Part shown: positions 17,264 to 25,732 of the stretch, piece after piece
Layout of the letters: every line of letters begins with the position of its first letter
How positions within the stretch are numbered: the first letter of the stretch is position 1
Source of the DNA: Terrabacter sp. Root85
GTDB taxonomy: Bacteria; Actinomycetota; Actinomycetes; Actinomycetales; Dermatophilaceae
Assembly (NCBI RefSeq): GCF_001429185.1
Contig: NZ_LMIW01000001.1
Span: 1,019,490 to 1,083,489 of the forward strand
Reading direction: 5' to 3'
Length of the DNA: 64,000 bases
Position numbers and translations under genes: made by a program
Notes under the pieces: model-generated
Databases searched by the model: none
Seen by the model: only the letters and a program-made list of their open reading frames with translations
What the model was told of the DNA's origin: nothing

Positions 17264-18184
17264 TCAGCGCGCCGTCAAGGCCATGATCGCCGCCGAGGCC
17301 GCGAGCTGGCCGGACGCCGCCGCGGCGACGACCGAGGCCATCGGCATCGGGTAGGCGGGCAGGTGCGCCATGTCGCCGGCACAGAGCACCCGCTCCCGGC
17401 TCGACCGGGCGAACTCGTCGACCCGCACGGCGCCGGACGCGTTGAGCTCGAGTCCCAGCTGCTCGGCGAAGGGCGCCGACTGGCTCAGCTCCGGCTTCAC
17501 GAAGAGCCCGGCGACCTGCTCGGTCGTCCCGGCGGGCACCGGCTCGCCATCAGCACCCGCGAGCACCACGCGTACGCCCCCGTCGTGCCGCTCGGCCGAG
17601 ACGACACGCTCGGTGCGCACGGTGGTCCCCACCGGGAGACCGTCGGGCACGGCGTCTCCGTCGGTGAGCACGACGATCTCGGACGCGATGCGTCCGAGCA
17701 GGCCCGACAGGTGCGGGGCGATGGTCGCCCCGAGGATGCCGACGCGCTGACCGCTCAGCTCGTGGCCGTGACAGAAGGGGCAGTGCGCGACGAGGTCGCC
17801 CCACAACGCGTCCAGCCCGGGCACGGGCGGGAGGGTGTCACGGACGCCGGTGGCGAGGACGAGGGCCCGCGCCGTCACGGCCGTGCCGTCGGTCACGTAC
17901 ACCCGGAACAGCCCGTCAGCCTCCTCGACCGACTCGACGCGCTGCTCCCGCACGCTCACGGTGTCGTATGCCGTGAGCTGCTTTCGCGCGTCGGCGCGGA
18001 ATTCCGCCGGCGGAGTGCCGTCGTGGGCGACGACGTTGTGCATGTGGCTGACCGTGGCGTTGCGATAGGTGCCGTCGTCGAAGAGGACGGCGTCGCGGTG
18101 GACGCGACCGAGGGTGAGTGCGGCCTGGAGCCCGGCGGGGCCTCCGCCGATGACGGCGACGTCGGTGTGTGTGCTGGCGGTCAT
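17264..18184 (-). CDS. Thioredoxin reductase-like FAD/NAD(P) oxidoreductase
   Basis: A 306-residue flavoprotein of the class II thioredoxin-reductase fold. The FAD site VIGGGPAGLQA is at the N-terminus, the redox pair is HCPFCHGHE (Cys135, Cys138), and the C-terminal FAD motif is VLCAGDMAHLP. Relatives reduce thioredoxin-like partners or dithiol natural products; no thioredoxin gene is nearby. It is divergent from a MerR gene, 81 bp apart, and the palindrome at 18253-18272 lies between plausible -35 and -10 elements of its promoter, so MerR control is likely. Confidence 0.9.
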   Translation of the reverse strand: MTASTHTDVAVIGGGPAGLQAALTLGRVHRDAVLFDDGTYRNATVSHMHNVVAHDGTPPAEFRADARKQLTAYDTVSVREQRVESVEEADGLFRVYVTDGTAVTARALVLATGVRDTLPPVPGLDALWGDLVAHCPFCHGHELSGQRVGILGATIAPHLSGLLGRIASEIVVLTDGDAVPDGLPVGTTVRTERVVSAERHDGGVRVVLAGADGEPVPAGTTEQVAGLFVKPELSQSAPFAEQLGLELNASGAVRVDEFARSSRERVLCAGDMAHLPAYPMPMASVVAAAASGQLAASAAIMALTAR

Positions 18185-18252
18185 GGTGGCTCCCTGGGTG
18201 ATTGATCCGGCGAGTGCTGGGCGGCTCTGTGCCTGTTGCGATCCAGCGTGTA

Positions 18253-18272
18253 CCTTCATGTCGACATGAAGG
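18253..18272. promoter_or_regulatory. Perfect 20-bp palindrome, putative MerR operator
   Basis: CCTTCATGTCGACATGAAGG is its own reverse complement. On the minus strand it lies between TTGCCT and TACACG, about 17-19 bp apart, which is how MerR-family sites sit inside the promoters they activate. It also covers the ATG of the MerR gene on the plus strand, so binding would block that gene as well. Confidence 0.7.
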
Positions 18273-18703
18273 CAAGGGCGCGCGACGAGAGCTGGACCGT
18301 CGGAGAGCTGGCGGCACGCTTCGACCTGCCGACGAACGTGCTGCGCCACTGGGAGACGCTCGGGCTGCTCACGCCCGATCGCGACGGGTCCGGCTACCGG
18401 CGCTACGGCCGGGGCGACCTCGTCCGTGTCGCGGTCATCCTCCGCAACAAGGCGGCCGGCATGACGCTCGAGCAGATCGGCGTGCTGCTCGACGGCGAGG
18501 CGGCCGGACGGCACGAGGTGCTCGAGGCCCACCTGCGCGACCTCGACGAGCGGGCACGGTCGATCGAGCGGTCACGCGAGATGACCGAGCACGCACTGCG
18601 GTGCAGGGCGCACGACATCGTCGCGTGCCCGCGCTTCTCGCAGCACGTCGCCGACCTGACCGACGGTCGCGCGGCGACGGCGCGCATCGACGACTGGGCG
18701 TAG
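18266..18703 (+). CDS. MerR-family transcriptional regulator
   Basis: A 145-residue regulator with the winged helix at residues about 10-75 (WTVGELAARFDLPTNVLRHW, then GYRRYGRGDLVRVAVI) and a coiled-coil dimer helix. Two cysteines near the C-terminus (ALRCRAHDIVACPRF) could serve as a redox or metal sensor. The start at ATG 18266 lies inside the palindrome; a TTG at 18236 is an alternative. No Shine-Dalgarno sequence precedes 18266, so a leaderless mRNA is possible. It probably controls the divergent thioredoxin-reductase-like gene. Confidence 0.88.
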   Translation: MKARARDESWTVGELAARFDLPTNVLRHWETLGLLTPDRDGSGYRRYGRGDLVRVAVILRNKAAGMTLEQIGVLLDGEAAGRHEVLEAHLRDLDERARSIERSREMTEHALRCRAHDIVACPRFSQHVADLTDGRAATARIDDWA

Positions 18704-18791
18704 GCACACGTCCCATCCGGACCCGCGCTGGTCTTACGTCGACAGCGAAGGGGCCTTGGCGCGGCGGCCGGCGCAGGCGAGGATCGTGCCC

Positions 18792-19790
18792 ATGAGACTG
18801 CTCGTGCTCGGAGGCACCCACCACGTCGGCCGCGCGTTCGTCGAGGCTGCCCTCGCCCGCGGCGACGACGTCACGACGGTGACCCGGGGCCTCACCGGCA
18901 CCGCCGTCGAGGGCGCCGAGGCGCGCCACGCCGACCGCCTCGACCCCGGCGCACTTCGCACGGCGCTCGGGGACGACGAGTGGGATGCCGTCGTCGACAC
19001 GTGGTCGGCCGAGCCCGTCGCCGTGCAGACGTCGGCGCGGCTGCTCCGCGGTCGCGCAGGGCACTACACCTACATCTCGTCGTGCTCGGTCTACACGTGG
19101 CCCATCGCCGTGGGATCCGACGAGGGCGCGCCCGTCGTGGAGGGCGACCCGGCCTCGACGGACGCCTCCGACTACGCCGCGGCCAAGCGGGGCGGCGAGC
19201 TCGCCGCCCTGGCGGAGTTCGGCGGTGACGTGGCCATCGCCCGGGCGGGCCTGATCCTCGGGCCCTACGAGATGGTCGGCCGGATGCCCTTCTGGCTCAA
19301 GCGGATCGCGGCGGGCGGGCGCGTGCCCGCGCCGGGACCCCACGAGCGGCCGCTGCAGTACGTCGACTGCCGGGACATCGCGGACTGGGTTCTCGGGTCA
19401 CGGCCGGTCGGCACCTTCAACATGGTGAGCGAGCCGGGTCACACGACGATCGGGGCGCTGCTCGACGAGGTGCGCACCGTGACGGGGAGTGACGCCGAGC
19501 TCGTCTGGCTCGACCCCGCTGCCGTCGAGGCGGCCGGGGTGCAGCCGTGGACCGAGCTGCCGATCTGGGTCCCGCCGACGGGCGAGCTCGCGGGCCTGCA
19601 CGCCCTCGACACCTCTGCCGCCCGGGCGGCGGGGCTGCACTGCCGGCCGATGCCCGAGACGGTCGCCGACACGTGGGCCTGGCTGCTGCGCGAGGGCCTG
19701 CCGGAGCGGCCGACGAACCGCGGTGGTGGCCCGATGGACGCCGACGCCGAGGCCCGCCTCTGGGCCGCCCACGACGCCGCCGCCACCTGA
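18792..19790 (+). CDS. NAD-dependent epimerase/dehydratase family protein
   Basis: A 332-residue extended-SDR protein. It begins MRLLVLGGTHHVGRAFVEAA, which carries the nucleotide site with a G-x-x-x-x-G spacing. A weak YxxxK-like site is DYAAAKRGGE, and substrate-region segments include ARAGLILGPYEMVGR and RPLQYVDCRDIADWV. Relatives act on nucleotide sugars or as reductases, so the substrate cannot be stated. ATG 18792 has GAGGA about eight bases upstream; a TTG at 18756 is also possible. Confidence 0.8.
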   Translation: MRLLVLGGTHHVGRAFVEAALARGDDVTTVTRGLTGTAVEGAEARHADRLDPGALRTALGDDEWDAVVDTWSAEPVAVQTSARLLRGRAGHYTYISSCSVYTWPIAVGSDEGAPVVEGDPASTDASDYAAAKRGGELAALAEFGGDVAIARAGLILGPYEMVGRMPFWLKRIAAGGRVPAPGPHERPLQYVDCRDIADWVLGSRPVGTFNMVSEPGHTTIGALLDEVRTVTGSDAELVWLDPAAVEAAGVQPWTELPIWVPPTGELAGLHALDTSAARAAGLHCRPMPETVADTWAWLLREGLPERPTNRGGGPMDADAEARLWAAHDAAAT

Positions 19791-19831
19791 GAGCCCCACC
19801 CCCCGTCGCGTGGGTCCGGGGGATCGTGGGG

Positions 19832-20398
19832 TCAGCGGGTGCGGGCGCGGTGAGCGGCGGCCTTGACGCGACTCTGGCACCGGGCAGAGCAGTAGCGGCG
19901 TGTGCCGTTCTTCGACCCGTCGACGTAGACGCGGTCGCAGACGGGCGCGTCGCACACGCCGAGCCGTCCGCCGAGGTCGCTGCCGATGGCCACGGCCAGG
20001 CCCGAGGCGATCCCGGCCTGCCAGCCCCGGACGTAGCCGTCGTCGGGGCCGTGGAAGTGCAGCTGGTGCCGGCCTTCCTCGTCGGGGTCGAGCCGCGGCC
20101 GCGCGGCCGTCGATGCGAGCAGGTCGTTGACGACGGCGGCCGCCGCCGCGAGGTCGTCACGGTCCGCGGCCTCGAAGACGACACGCGCTTGAGGCACGAC
20201 CTCGAGCAGCCCCCGCGCATTCACGGCCGTCGGCCGCGAGCGCCGGTCGGGCGAGGACGTCGCGTCGGCCACGCCGCGGACGAGGTCCGCCCCCACCGGG
20301 GGGTCGTAGGCCGCCCCGTGCGCCTCTCCGGGGCTCGCAAGGTTGACGAGGGCCACCGTCGCGTCGAGCAGTCGCTCGACATGACTGTCGAAACGCAT
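19832..20398 (-). CDS. CGNR zinc-finger regulator
   Basis: A 188-residue protein of the CGNR family (ABATE plus C-terminal zinc finger). The finger reads CDAPVCDRVYVDGSKNGTRR followed by YCSARCQSRVKAAAHR; four cysteines bind zinc and the basic tail suggests DNA binding. The ABATE domain begins MRFDSHVERLLDATVALVN. It is divergent from an MFS exporter gene, and inverted GACTGTCGAA copies in the shared region suggest that it regulates both. The start at 20398 is ATG. Confidence 0.85.
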   Translation of the reverse strand: MRFDSHVERLLDATVALVNLASPGEAHGAAYDPPVGADLVRGVADATSSPDRRSRPTAVNARGLLEVVPQARVVFEAADRDDLAAAAAVVNDLLASTAARPRLDPDEEGRHQLHFHGPDDGYVRGWQAGIASGLAVAIGSDLGGRLGVCDAPVCDRVYVDGSKNGTRRYCSARCQSRVKAAAHRARTR

Positions 20399-20456
20399 TT
20401 GACCAGTCACCGTTCCCTTCGTAGCCTCGTGACCACCAAAGTCTAGTTCGACAGTC
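20383..20456. promoter_or_regulatory. Separated inverted repeat in divergent CGNR/MFS promoter
   Basis: GACTGTCGAA at 20383-20392, just inside the CGNR gene, is repeated inverted as TTCGACAGTC at 20447-20456, 11 bp before the MFS start. The 54-bp spacing would suit two binding sites for one dimeric regulator. Functional meaning is inferred. Confidence 0.4.
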
Positions 20457-20466
20457 AGGAGCCGCC

Positions 20467-21729
20467 GTGGACCGACCACCGCGCACGACCTCCCTGCCGC
20501 CCCGGCTGCGGGTGCTCATCGCAGCCCGCTGCGTCAACCGACTCGGCGGCTACTCGATGGCCTTCCTCGGCGTGCTCCTCGTCCGCGAGCTGGGTGCGGG
20601 ACCTGCCGAGACGGCCCTCGCGCTCACCTGCTTCGGGGTCGCGACGATCCCCTCGCGCATCCTCGGTGGTCACCTCACCGACGCGTGGGGCCACCGGCCG
20701 ACGATGCTCCTCGGCCTCGTCGCCTGCGCCGCGGCACAGCTCGTCATCGCCGGCGCGCCGACCCTCGCCTGGGCGCTCCTCGGTGCCGTCCTCCTCGGGC
20801 TCGCCTACGAGGTCGTCGAGCCACCGACGCAGGCGCTCGTCTCCGACCTCGTGCCCGAGCACTCCCGCGCCTACGCCTACTCGGCGCTCAACGCCTCACT
20901 GGCCGTCGCAGGCGTCCTCGCCGGTGTCGTCGCAGCAGCCGTGTCGGGTCTCGGCCTGCGCTGGCTCTTCGTCGTCGACGCCGCCACCTGCCTCGCGTGC
21001 GCAACCCTCGTGGCACACCGCATCCCCCGCGCCACGACACCCACGACGAACCGCCCCCTCGAGCAGGACGGCCGTCGGGTGGGCACCCTGCCACGCCACG
21101 ACGTCTCGGCCGACGCGCGCTCGACCCCGGCCCGCGCGCGCTGGGTCGCTGCCCTGACGGACCGCCGCCTGCGCCCCGTCGTCGCCTTCGGGACGGTCGC
21201 GGCGACGGTGACGATGGTCGTCGTCTTCGGCGTGCCGCTCCTCGTCGAGCAGCGGGGCCTGTCGCCGGCCGTCACCGGCTGGGTCCTCGCCGCGGGCGCT
21301 GCGGCCAGCGTCCCGGGCGCCTGGCTCGCGGCTGCACTCCGTCACCGGACCGACGACGCGGGGGTCCTCCTCGTCGGCGAGGTGGTCGCGTCGGCGGGGC
21401 TCGCGACGATCGCCCTCGCCGGCCACCCGGTGACCCTCGCCGCCGGCCTCGTCGCCTTCGACGTCGGCGGGCTGCTCGTCATCGCGACGACGATGGCCCG
21501 CGCCGGCACCCTCGCTCCCGACGGCGCCCGCGGCACCTACCTCGCCGTGCTGGGACTGACGTGGGGTCTCGCCACGTCCGTCGCGCCGGCGATCCTCACG
21601 ACGCTCGGGACGGCATACGGCCCCGGGGCACCCTTCGGCGCAGCAGCGGCCCTACTGCTCGGGACAGCCGTCGTCCGCGCCGCGCGACGGGCACCGCGGG
21701 TTGCCGGTCACCTCTCGGCCGGTCACTGA
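20467..21729 (+). CDS. MFS transporter, 12-TM
   Basis: A 420-residue inner-membrane major facilitator with about 12 hydrophobic helices. The motif A-type loop GGHLTDAWGHRPTMLL follows helix 2. A 40-residue charged loop (about residues 185-225) joins the two halves. It is a probable drug or metabolite exporter of the YfcJ/DHA1 kind; the substrate is unknown. The GTG start at 20467 has CAGGAG upstream. It is divergent from the CGNR regulator, its likely controller. Confidence 0.85.
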   Translation: MDRPPRTTSLPPRLRVLIAARCVNRLGGYSMAFLGVLLVRELGAGPAETALALTCFGVATIPSRILGGHLTDAWGHRPTMLLGLVACAAAQLVIAGAPTLAWALLGAVLLGLAYEVVEPPTQALVSDLVPEHSRAYAYSALNASLAVAGVLAGVVAAAVSGLGLRWLFVVDAATCLACATLVAHRIPRATTPTTNRPLEQDGRRVGTLPRHDVSADARSTPARARWVAALTDRRLRPVVAFGTVAATVTMVVVFGVPLLVEQRGLSPAVTGWVLAAGAAASVPGAWLAAALRHRTDDAGVLLVGEVVASAGLATIALAGHPVTLAAGLVAFDVGGLLVIATTMARAGTLAPDGARGTYLAVLGLTWGLATSVAPAILTTLGTAYGPGAPFGAAAALLLGTAVVRAARRAPRVAGHLSAGH

Positions 21730-21914
21730 CCCGGCGAGCCCCCGGACCTGGCGCGGCGGCATACGTCATCAGTGGCAACCCGGCCTCCGGGCTGGTCGAC
21801 ACGGCCGGGGTCCGCAGCGCCGGAGGTCGCGTCCGCGTGTCAGGGATGCGGGCCCATCGGGCATGGGGGGAGGGCGACGTCAGACGACTCGCCCCGTCGA
21901 AAGGACCTTCCCCC

Positions 21915-22115
21915 ATGTGGGCTCTCTTCTCCCGCCGCGCCCGGCTGTGGCTCATCACCGTGCTCGTGGCTCCTGTGGCCAGCCTCGTCCTCGGCCGGCT
22001 CGGAGTCGCGCTCGAGAAGCGCAACGGCCCGAGCACCATCAGCCGCGGCCTCCGCGGCGGCAGCCGACTGCTCGACCGGACACGGTCGAAGGCCAAGGCG
22101 AAGCGGCGCTCGTAG
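21915..22115 (+). CDS. Small single-helix membrane protein
   Basis: A 66-residue protein: a short basic N-terminus (MWALFSRRARLW), one hydrophobic helix (LITVLVAPVASLVLGRLGVA) and a strongly basic C-terminal tail (RTRSKAKAKRRS). ATG 21915 is preceded by AAAGGA. Its layout suggests a membrane peptide with a cytoplasmic nucleic-acid- or lipid-binding tail, but no family is recognised. It lies alone, 185 bp after the MFS gene. Confidence 0.65.
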   Translation: MWALFSRRARLWLITVLVAPVASLVLGRLGVALEKRNGPSTISRGLRGGSRLLDRTRSKAKAKRRS

Positions 22116-22164
22116 GTCACGACGGCCGAGCCCGCACCCTCCGGCCGGCGCTAGCCCCCGGGGC

Positions 22165-22641
22165 TCAGCGACCGCGGTTGCGGCGGCGGACGTCCTTGGG
22201 GGGCCTGCCGCCGGCATACGAGCGCGACGGGTCGACGACGTAGCCCTGGCGCAGGGCCTCGCGGCCGACGAGCATCCGGAAACCCATCCGATCGCGCTTG
22301 CTCAGCGTCACCTCGGCCGGCACCGTGCGCCCGGCGAGCGAGAGGTCGAGGCGCACGACGTAGCGCTTCGTCACGTGGCCCGACGAGCTGCGCACGCTGC
22401 GGCGGTCGTGGACCGGGCACTCGATGGTGCGGCCGTCGTCGTCGGCGTCCTGCCAGGGGTGCACGGTGAAGCGCACCCAGGGCTGCCCGTCCCGGTCGAA
22501 CTCCTCGATCTCCTCGGCGTGCAGCGACGACGTGCGAGCGCCCGTGTCGATCTTGGCCTTGAGCCACGGCAGGTCGATTCCGGGCATACCGACCCACTCC
22601 CTCCACCCGACGGGAGTGCTTGAATAGGCCGGCCCAGACAC
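22165..22641 (-). CDS. RimB-like ATP-independent aspartic/zinc protease domain protein (RimK-associated)
   Basis: A 158-residue protein of the family annotated as RimK-associated or ATP-dependent zinc protease (retropepsin-like RimB). The conserved opening VGWREWVGMPGID and the active-site-like segment KAKIDTGARTSSLHAEEIEE, followed later by RMLVGREALRQGYVVDPS, define it. Enzymes of this group trim poly-glutamate tails that RimK adds to ribosomal protein S6. The GTG at 22641 is required to include the conserved N-terminus. It is head to head with the RimK gene, only 24 bp apart. Confidence 0.85.
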   Translation of the reverse strand: MSGPAYSSTPVGWREWVGMPGIDLPWLKAKIDTGARTSSLHAEEIEEFDRDGQPWVRFTVHPWQDADDDGRTIECPVHDRRSVRSSSGHVTKRYVVRLDLSLAGRTVPAEVTLSKRDRMGFRMLVGREALRQGYVVDPSRSYAGGRPPKDVRRRNRGR

Positions 22642-22665
22642 CCGCCCATCTTGGCAGGACCCTGC

Positions 22666-23859
22666 ATGAAACTCGCGATCCTCTCCCGCGCGCCGCGTGC
22701 CTACTCGACGCAGCGCCTGCGCACCGCAGCGCTGGACCGCGGGCACCAGGTGCGGGTGCTCAACACGCTCCGCTTCGCCATCGACCTGTCGGGCCCCGAG
22801 CCGGACCTCCAGTTCCGCGGACGCCCGATCTCCGACTACGACGCGGTGCTGCCGCGCATCGGCAACTCGATCACGTACTTCGGCACGGCCGTCGTGCGGC
22901 AGTTCGAGCAGATGGACGTCTACACGCCCAACACGGCCAACGGCATCTCCAACGCCCGCGACAAGCTCCGTGCCGCGCAGATCCTCTCGCGCCACCAGAT
23001 CGGCATGCCCGCAACGACGTTCGTGCGCAACCGCGCCGACGTCATGCCGGCCATCGAGCGGGTCGGCGGCGCTCCCGTCGTCATCAAGCTGCTCGAGGGC
23101 ACCCAAGGCATCGGCGTCATCCTCGCGCCCGACATCAAGATCGCGGAGGCGATCATCGAGACGCTGCACAGCACGAAGCAGAACGTCCTCATCCAGAGCT
23201 TCGTCACCGAGAGCCGGGGCCGCGACATCCGCGCCCTCGTCGTCGGCGACCGCGTCGTGGCCGCGATGCGGCGACGGGCCAGCGGCGACGAGTTCCGCTC
23301 CAACGTCCACCGCGGTGGCACCGTCGAGGCGGTCGAGCTGACGCCGGAGTACGAGCAGGCCGCCGTGCGCTCGGCCCAGATCATGGGCCTGCGCGTCGCC
23401 GGCGTCGACATGCTCGAGGGCAACGACGGGCCGCTCGTCATGGAGGTCAACTCCTCCCCCGGCCTCGAGGGCATCGAGGCCGCGACGAAGCTCGACGTCG
23501 CCGGCGCCATCATCGACCACATCGCCGGCCAGGTCGCCTTCCCCGAGATCGACGTGCGCCAGCGCCTCACCGTGTCGACGGGCTACGGCGTCGCGGAGCT
23601 CGTCGTCCACGCCGGCGCCGACATCATCGGCAAGACGATCGGCGACTCCGGCCTCGAGGAGCGCGACCTCCAGGTGCTCACGCTGCACCGGGGCACGAGC
23701 GTCATCCCCAACCCGCGCCGCCGCGTCGTGCTCGAGGCCGAGGACCGGCTGCTGTGCTTCGGCCGCCTCGAGGAGATGCGCTCGATGATCCCGGAGCGCC
23801 GGCGCCGCCGCGCCAAGGTGCGCAAGCTGCCGAGCGACCCGATCCACACCGTCGCCTGA
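22666..23859 (+). CDS. rimK: RimK-type ATP-grasp ligase with C-terminal RCK_C-like domain
   Basis: A 397-residue protein. Residues 1 to about 290 form a RimK ATP-grasp ligase: VYTPNTANGISNARDKLRAA, the ATP loop VVIKLLEGTQGIGVIL, and metal ligands in GVDMLEGNDGPLVMEVNSSPG. The classic enzyme adds glutamates to ribosomal protein S6. Residues about 310-385 (VSTGYGVAELVVHAGADIIG through EDRLLCFGRLEEM) look like a TrkA-C/RCK_C ligand-binding domain, so the ligase may be allosterically controlled. The divergent neighbour encodes the matching protease, and rpsF is about 37 kb away. Confidence 0.88.
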   Translation: MKLAILSRAPRAYSTQRLRTAALDRGHQVRVLNTLRFAIDLSGPEPDLQFRGRPISDYDAVLPRIGNSITYFGTAVVRQFEQMDVYTPNTANGISNARDKLRAAQILSRHQIGMPATTFVRNRADVMPAIERVGGAPVVIKLLEGTQGIGVILAPDIKIAEAIIETLHSTKQNVLIQSFVTESRGRDIRALVVGDRVVAAMRRRASGDEFRSNVHRGGTVEAVELTPEYEQAAVRSAQIMGLRVAGVDMLEGNDGPLVMEVNSSPGLEGIEAATKLDVAGAIIDHIAGQVAFPEIDVRQRLTVSTGYGVAELVVHAGADIIGKTIGDSGLEERDLQVLTLHRGTSVIPNPRRRVVLEAEDRLLCFGRLEEMRSMIPERRRRRAKVRKLPSDPIHTVA

Positions 23860-23899
23860 CGGAGCGGGCGTGTGCGGTCAGGCCCGATGGCGTATGCCG

Positions 23900-24322
23900 T
23901 CAGCCCCGGGGCGTCACGTAGACCTTGCGGAGCGTCTCGGTGACCGTCCACGTCGTCCGAGCGCCCTCGGGCAACCGCACGACGGAACCGGGTCCGAGCT
24001 CGAGCGTCGCACCGCCCTCCACCCCGAGGGTGGCGCGGCCGGAGAGCACGACGAAGACCTCGTCGGCCTCGACGTCGGTGACCGTGCCCGGGGTCATCTC
24101 CCAGACGCCGACCTCGGCACCCGCGACCTCGGCGAGAGACGTGACGGCCGCGGTCGGCACACCGGCGAGCACCTCCACCCCTGCGGGGACCTGCTCGTCC
24201 AGGGGCTCCGCACCCGCGTCGGCCACGAGGAGCGCCACCGCTGCTGGCGGTGCGGGGCGCTCGGCGGCTGACGGGTTCTCGGGCTCGGCGTCGGGTCCCG
24301 GGGTGGAGGGGTCGCTCGTCAC
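23900..24322 (-). CDS. Cupin-domain protein
   Basis: A 140-residue protein with an Ala/Pro-rich N-terminus and a C-terminal double-stranded beta-helix of the cupin_3 type: EMTPGTVTDVEADEVFVVLS, GRATLGVEGG, LGPGSVVRLPEGARTTWTV. The usual metal-binding histidines are not evident, so it may bind a ligand without catalysis. It converges with rimK, 40 bp between the stops, and is followed by tatA ten bp from its start. Confidence 0.8.
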   Translation of the reverse strand: MTSDPSTPGPDAEPENPSAAERPAPPAAVALLVADAGAEPLDEQVPAGVEVLAGVPTAAVTSLAEVAGAEVGVWEMTPGTVTDVEADEVFVVLSGRATLGVEGGATLELGPGSVVRLPEGARTTWTVTETLRKVYVTPRG

Positions 24323-24331
24323 CGTCGCAGA

Positions 24332-24634
24332 CTAGTGCGAGCCGCTCGCGTGCCTTCGCGTCTCGAGCTCGGCGCGCAGCCGGGCCACCTCGGCGTCGGC
24401 AGCCGCCACGCGGTCGTCAGCCGCCGAGAGGGTCCCGTCGGCGGGTCCGGCGGTGGTGCTCCCGGCGGGGCCGGCGGTGGCGTCGGGCTCCGACCGCATC
24501 TGGTCGACCTCGGACTTGAAGATGCGTGCTGACCGTCCGAGGCTGCGGGCCATGTCGGGCATCCGCTTCCAGCCGAAGAGGAGCACGACGGCGAGGGCGA
24601 TGATGCTGAGCTCCGGCCACCCGAGATCTGCCAC
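24332..24634 (-). CDS. tatA: Twin-arginine translocase subunit TatA-like
   Basis: A 100-residue protein with a single N-terminal membrane helix ([20 protein letters not shown]) followed by the amphipathic helix [19 protein letters not shown], which is the TatA/TatE pattern. The C-terminal half is a charged coiled-coil ([15 protein letters not shown]). GTG 24634 has AGGAGG at ideal spacing. TatA forms the translocation pore with TatC, which is not in this window. It lies between the cupin and pentapeptide/DinB genes in the same direction. Confidence 0.85.
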   Translation of the reverse strand: MADLGWPELSIIALAVVLLFGWKRMPDMARSLGRSARIFKSEVDQMRSEPDATAGPAGSTTAGPADGTLSAADDRVAAADAEVARLRAELETRRHASGSH

Positions 24635-24777
24635 GGGAACCTCCTGGTGTCGGCGGCACCGGCGACTTCCGGCGCCCGGGCACGCATGGTGATGGGGCAC
24701 CGTAGGAGCCGCGGGTGGGAAACGGCCGGGAGCCGGCTGTGAGCCCGCCGAGCGCGGGGTCAGCACCGGTCGGCGCG

Positions 24778-25650
24778 TCAGCGCGCGACAGCTCCTGCGT
24801 CGACTCCGGCGTCGACTGCGGCGTCGACTCCGGCGTCGACTCCGGAGTCCTCGCGGGCAGCGAGCGTGTCGAGGTCGCGCTCGGCGTAGAGGCGGTGCTG
24901 CCACTCCTCGTTGAGGATGGTGCGCAGGATCCGGGTCACGGCGTACGGCTCCGGCTCGGGATAGCCGGCGGCCGTGACGGGCTCGGTCGTGCGGGCGAGG
25001 TCGTCGTCGGTGAGGCCGTCGACGACGCGACGCACCGTCGCCATCCGGTCGGCCCGCAGGGCGAGGACCTCGTCGAGCGTCGGGCGCGCAGCACGGTCGC
25101 GCGGCACGGGCGGACTGTCCGGCATGTCGTCGTGCGGCAGGTCGAGGGCGTCCCAGGGCTCCGGGTCGCCGAGGAGCGCTCGGCACACCCACGCGTCGGT
25201 GGCGAAGACGAGGTGGCGCTGGGTCTCGATGAACGACCACTCGCCGTCGACCCGCTCGTGCAGCTGCTCGGGCGTGAAGGTGCGCGCCCGCTCGACCGTG
25301 CCGGCCCAGAGTCGCTCGACGACGTCCCAGCCCTCGCGATAGCCGGCAGCGTCTGTCGGCCGCATCTTGGGCCGGTCGGGGTCACGGCGGTCGAGCTCGG
25401 CCTCGATGAGCGGCGCGACGTCGACCCCGTTGATGACGAGGTTCTCGACGTCGCCGGTGATGTCGACGTCCTCGAGCCAGACGTCACGCGCCCGCAGGCC
25501 ACGCAGGTCCACCATCCGCAGGGAGGCACCCCGCAGGTCGACGTCGTGCAGCCGGGCTCCGTCGAGGTAGACGTCCTCGAAGGTCGCCCCGGTCAGCCGC
25601 ACTCTCTCGAAGCGGGCGCCCTGCTGGTCGTCGTAGGTCACGTCGCTCAT
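24778..25650 (-). CDS. Pentapeptide-repeat plus DinB-like domain protein
   Basis: A 290-residue protein. The first 75 residues are pentapeptide-type repeats ([20 protein letters not shown]), and a DinB_2-like four-helix domain follows ([52 protein letters not shown]) with His residues that could bind metal. Relatives are of unknown function or thiol-transferase-like. The last 23 residues are a VDAG repeat encoded by a 12-bp tandem repeat. ATG 25650 ([11 protein letters not shown]) is the clear start. Confidence 0.8.
   Translation of the reverse strand: MSDVTYDDQQGARFERVRLTGATFEDVYLDGARLHDVDLRGASLRMVDLRGLRARDVWLEDVDITGDVENLVINGVDVAPLIEAELDRRDPDRPKMRPTDAAGYREGWDVVERLWAGTVERARTFTPEQLHERVDGEWSFIETQRHLVFATDAWVCRALLGDPEPWDALDLPHDDMPDSPPVPRDRAARPTLDEVLALRADRMATVRRVVDGLTDDDLARTTEPVTAAGYPEPEPYAVTRILRTILNEEWQHRLYAERDLDTLAAREDSGVDAGVDAAVDAGVDAGAVAR
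24798..24845. repeat. 12-bp tandem repeat in the 3' end of the DinB gene
   Basis: Four tandem copies of CGTCGACTCCGG, one with a single change, encode alternating Val-Asp-Ala/Ser-Gly residues at the C-terminus. Copy number could vary by slippage without breaking the frame. Confidence 0.75.
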
Positions 25651-25732
25651 CCCGGTCTCCTTGGCTCGTGGTCGCTGGCGCCAGAGGAAGCCTAGAACCG
25701 GTCCCGGACGATCCGCGTCCCGAGACCTCCGG

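Noticed and set aside
24798..24845. Repeats as a CRISPR array
   Set aside because: Units are 12 bp, contiguous and inside a coding region; there are no spacers or cas genes.
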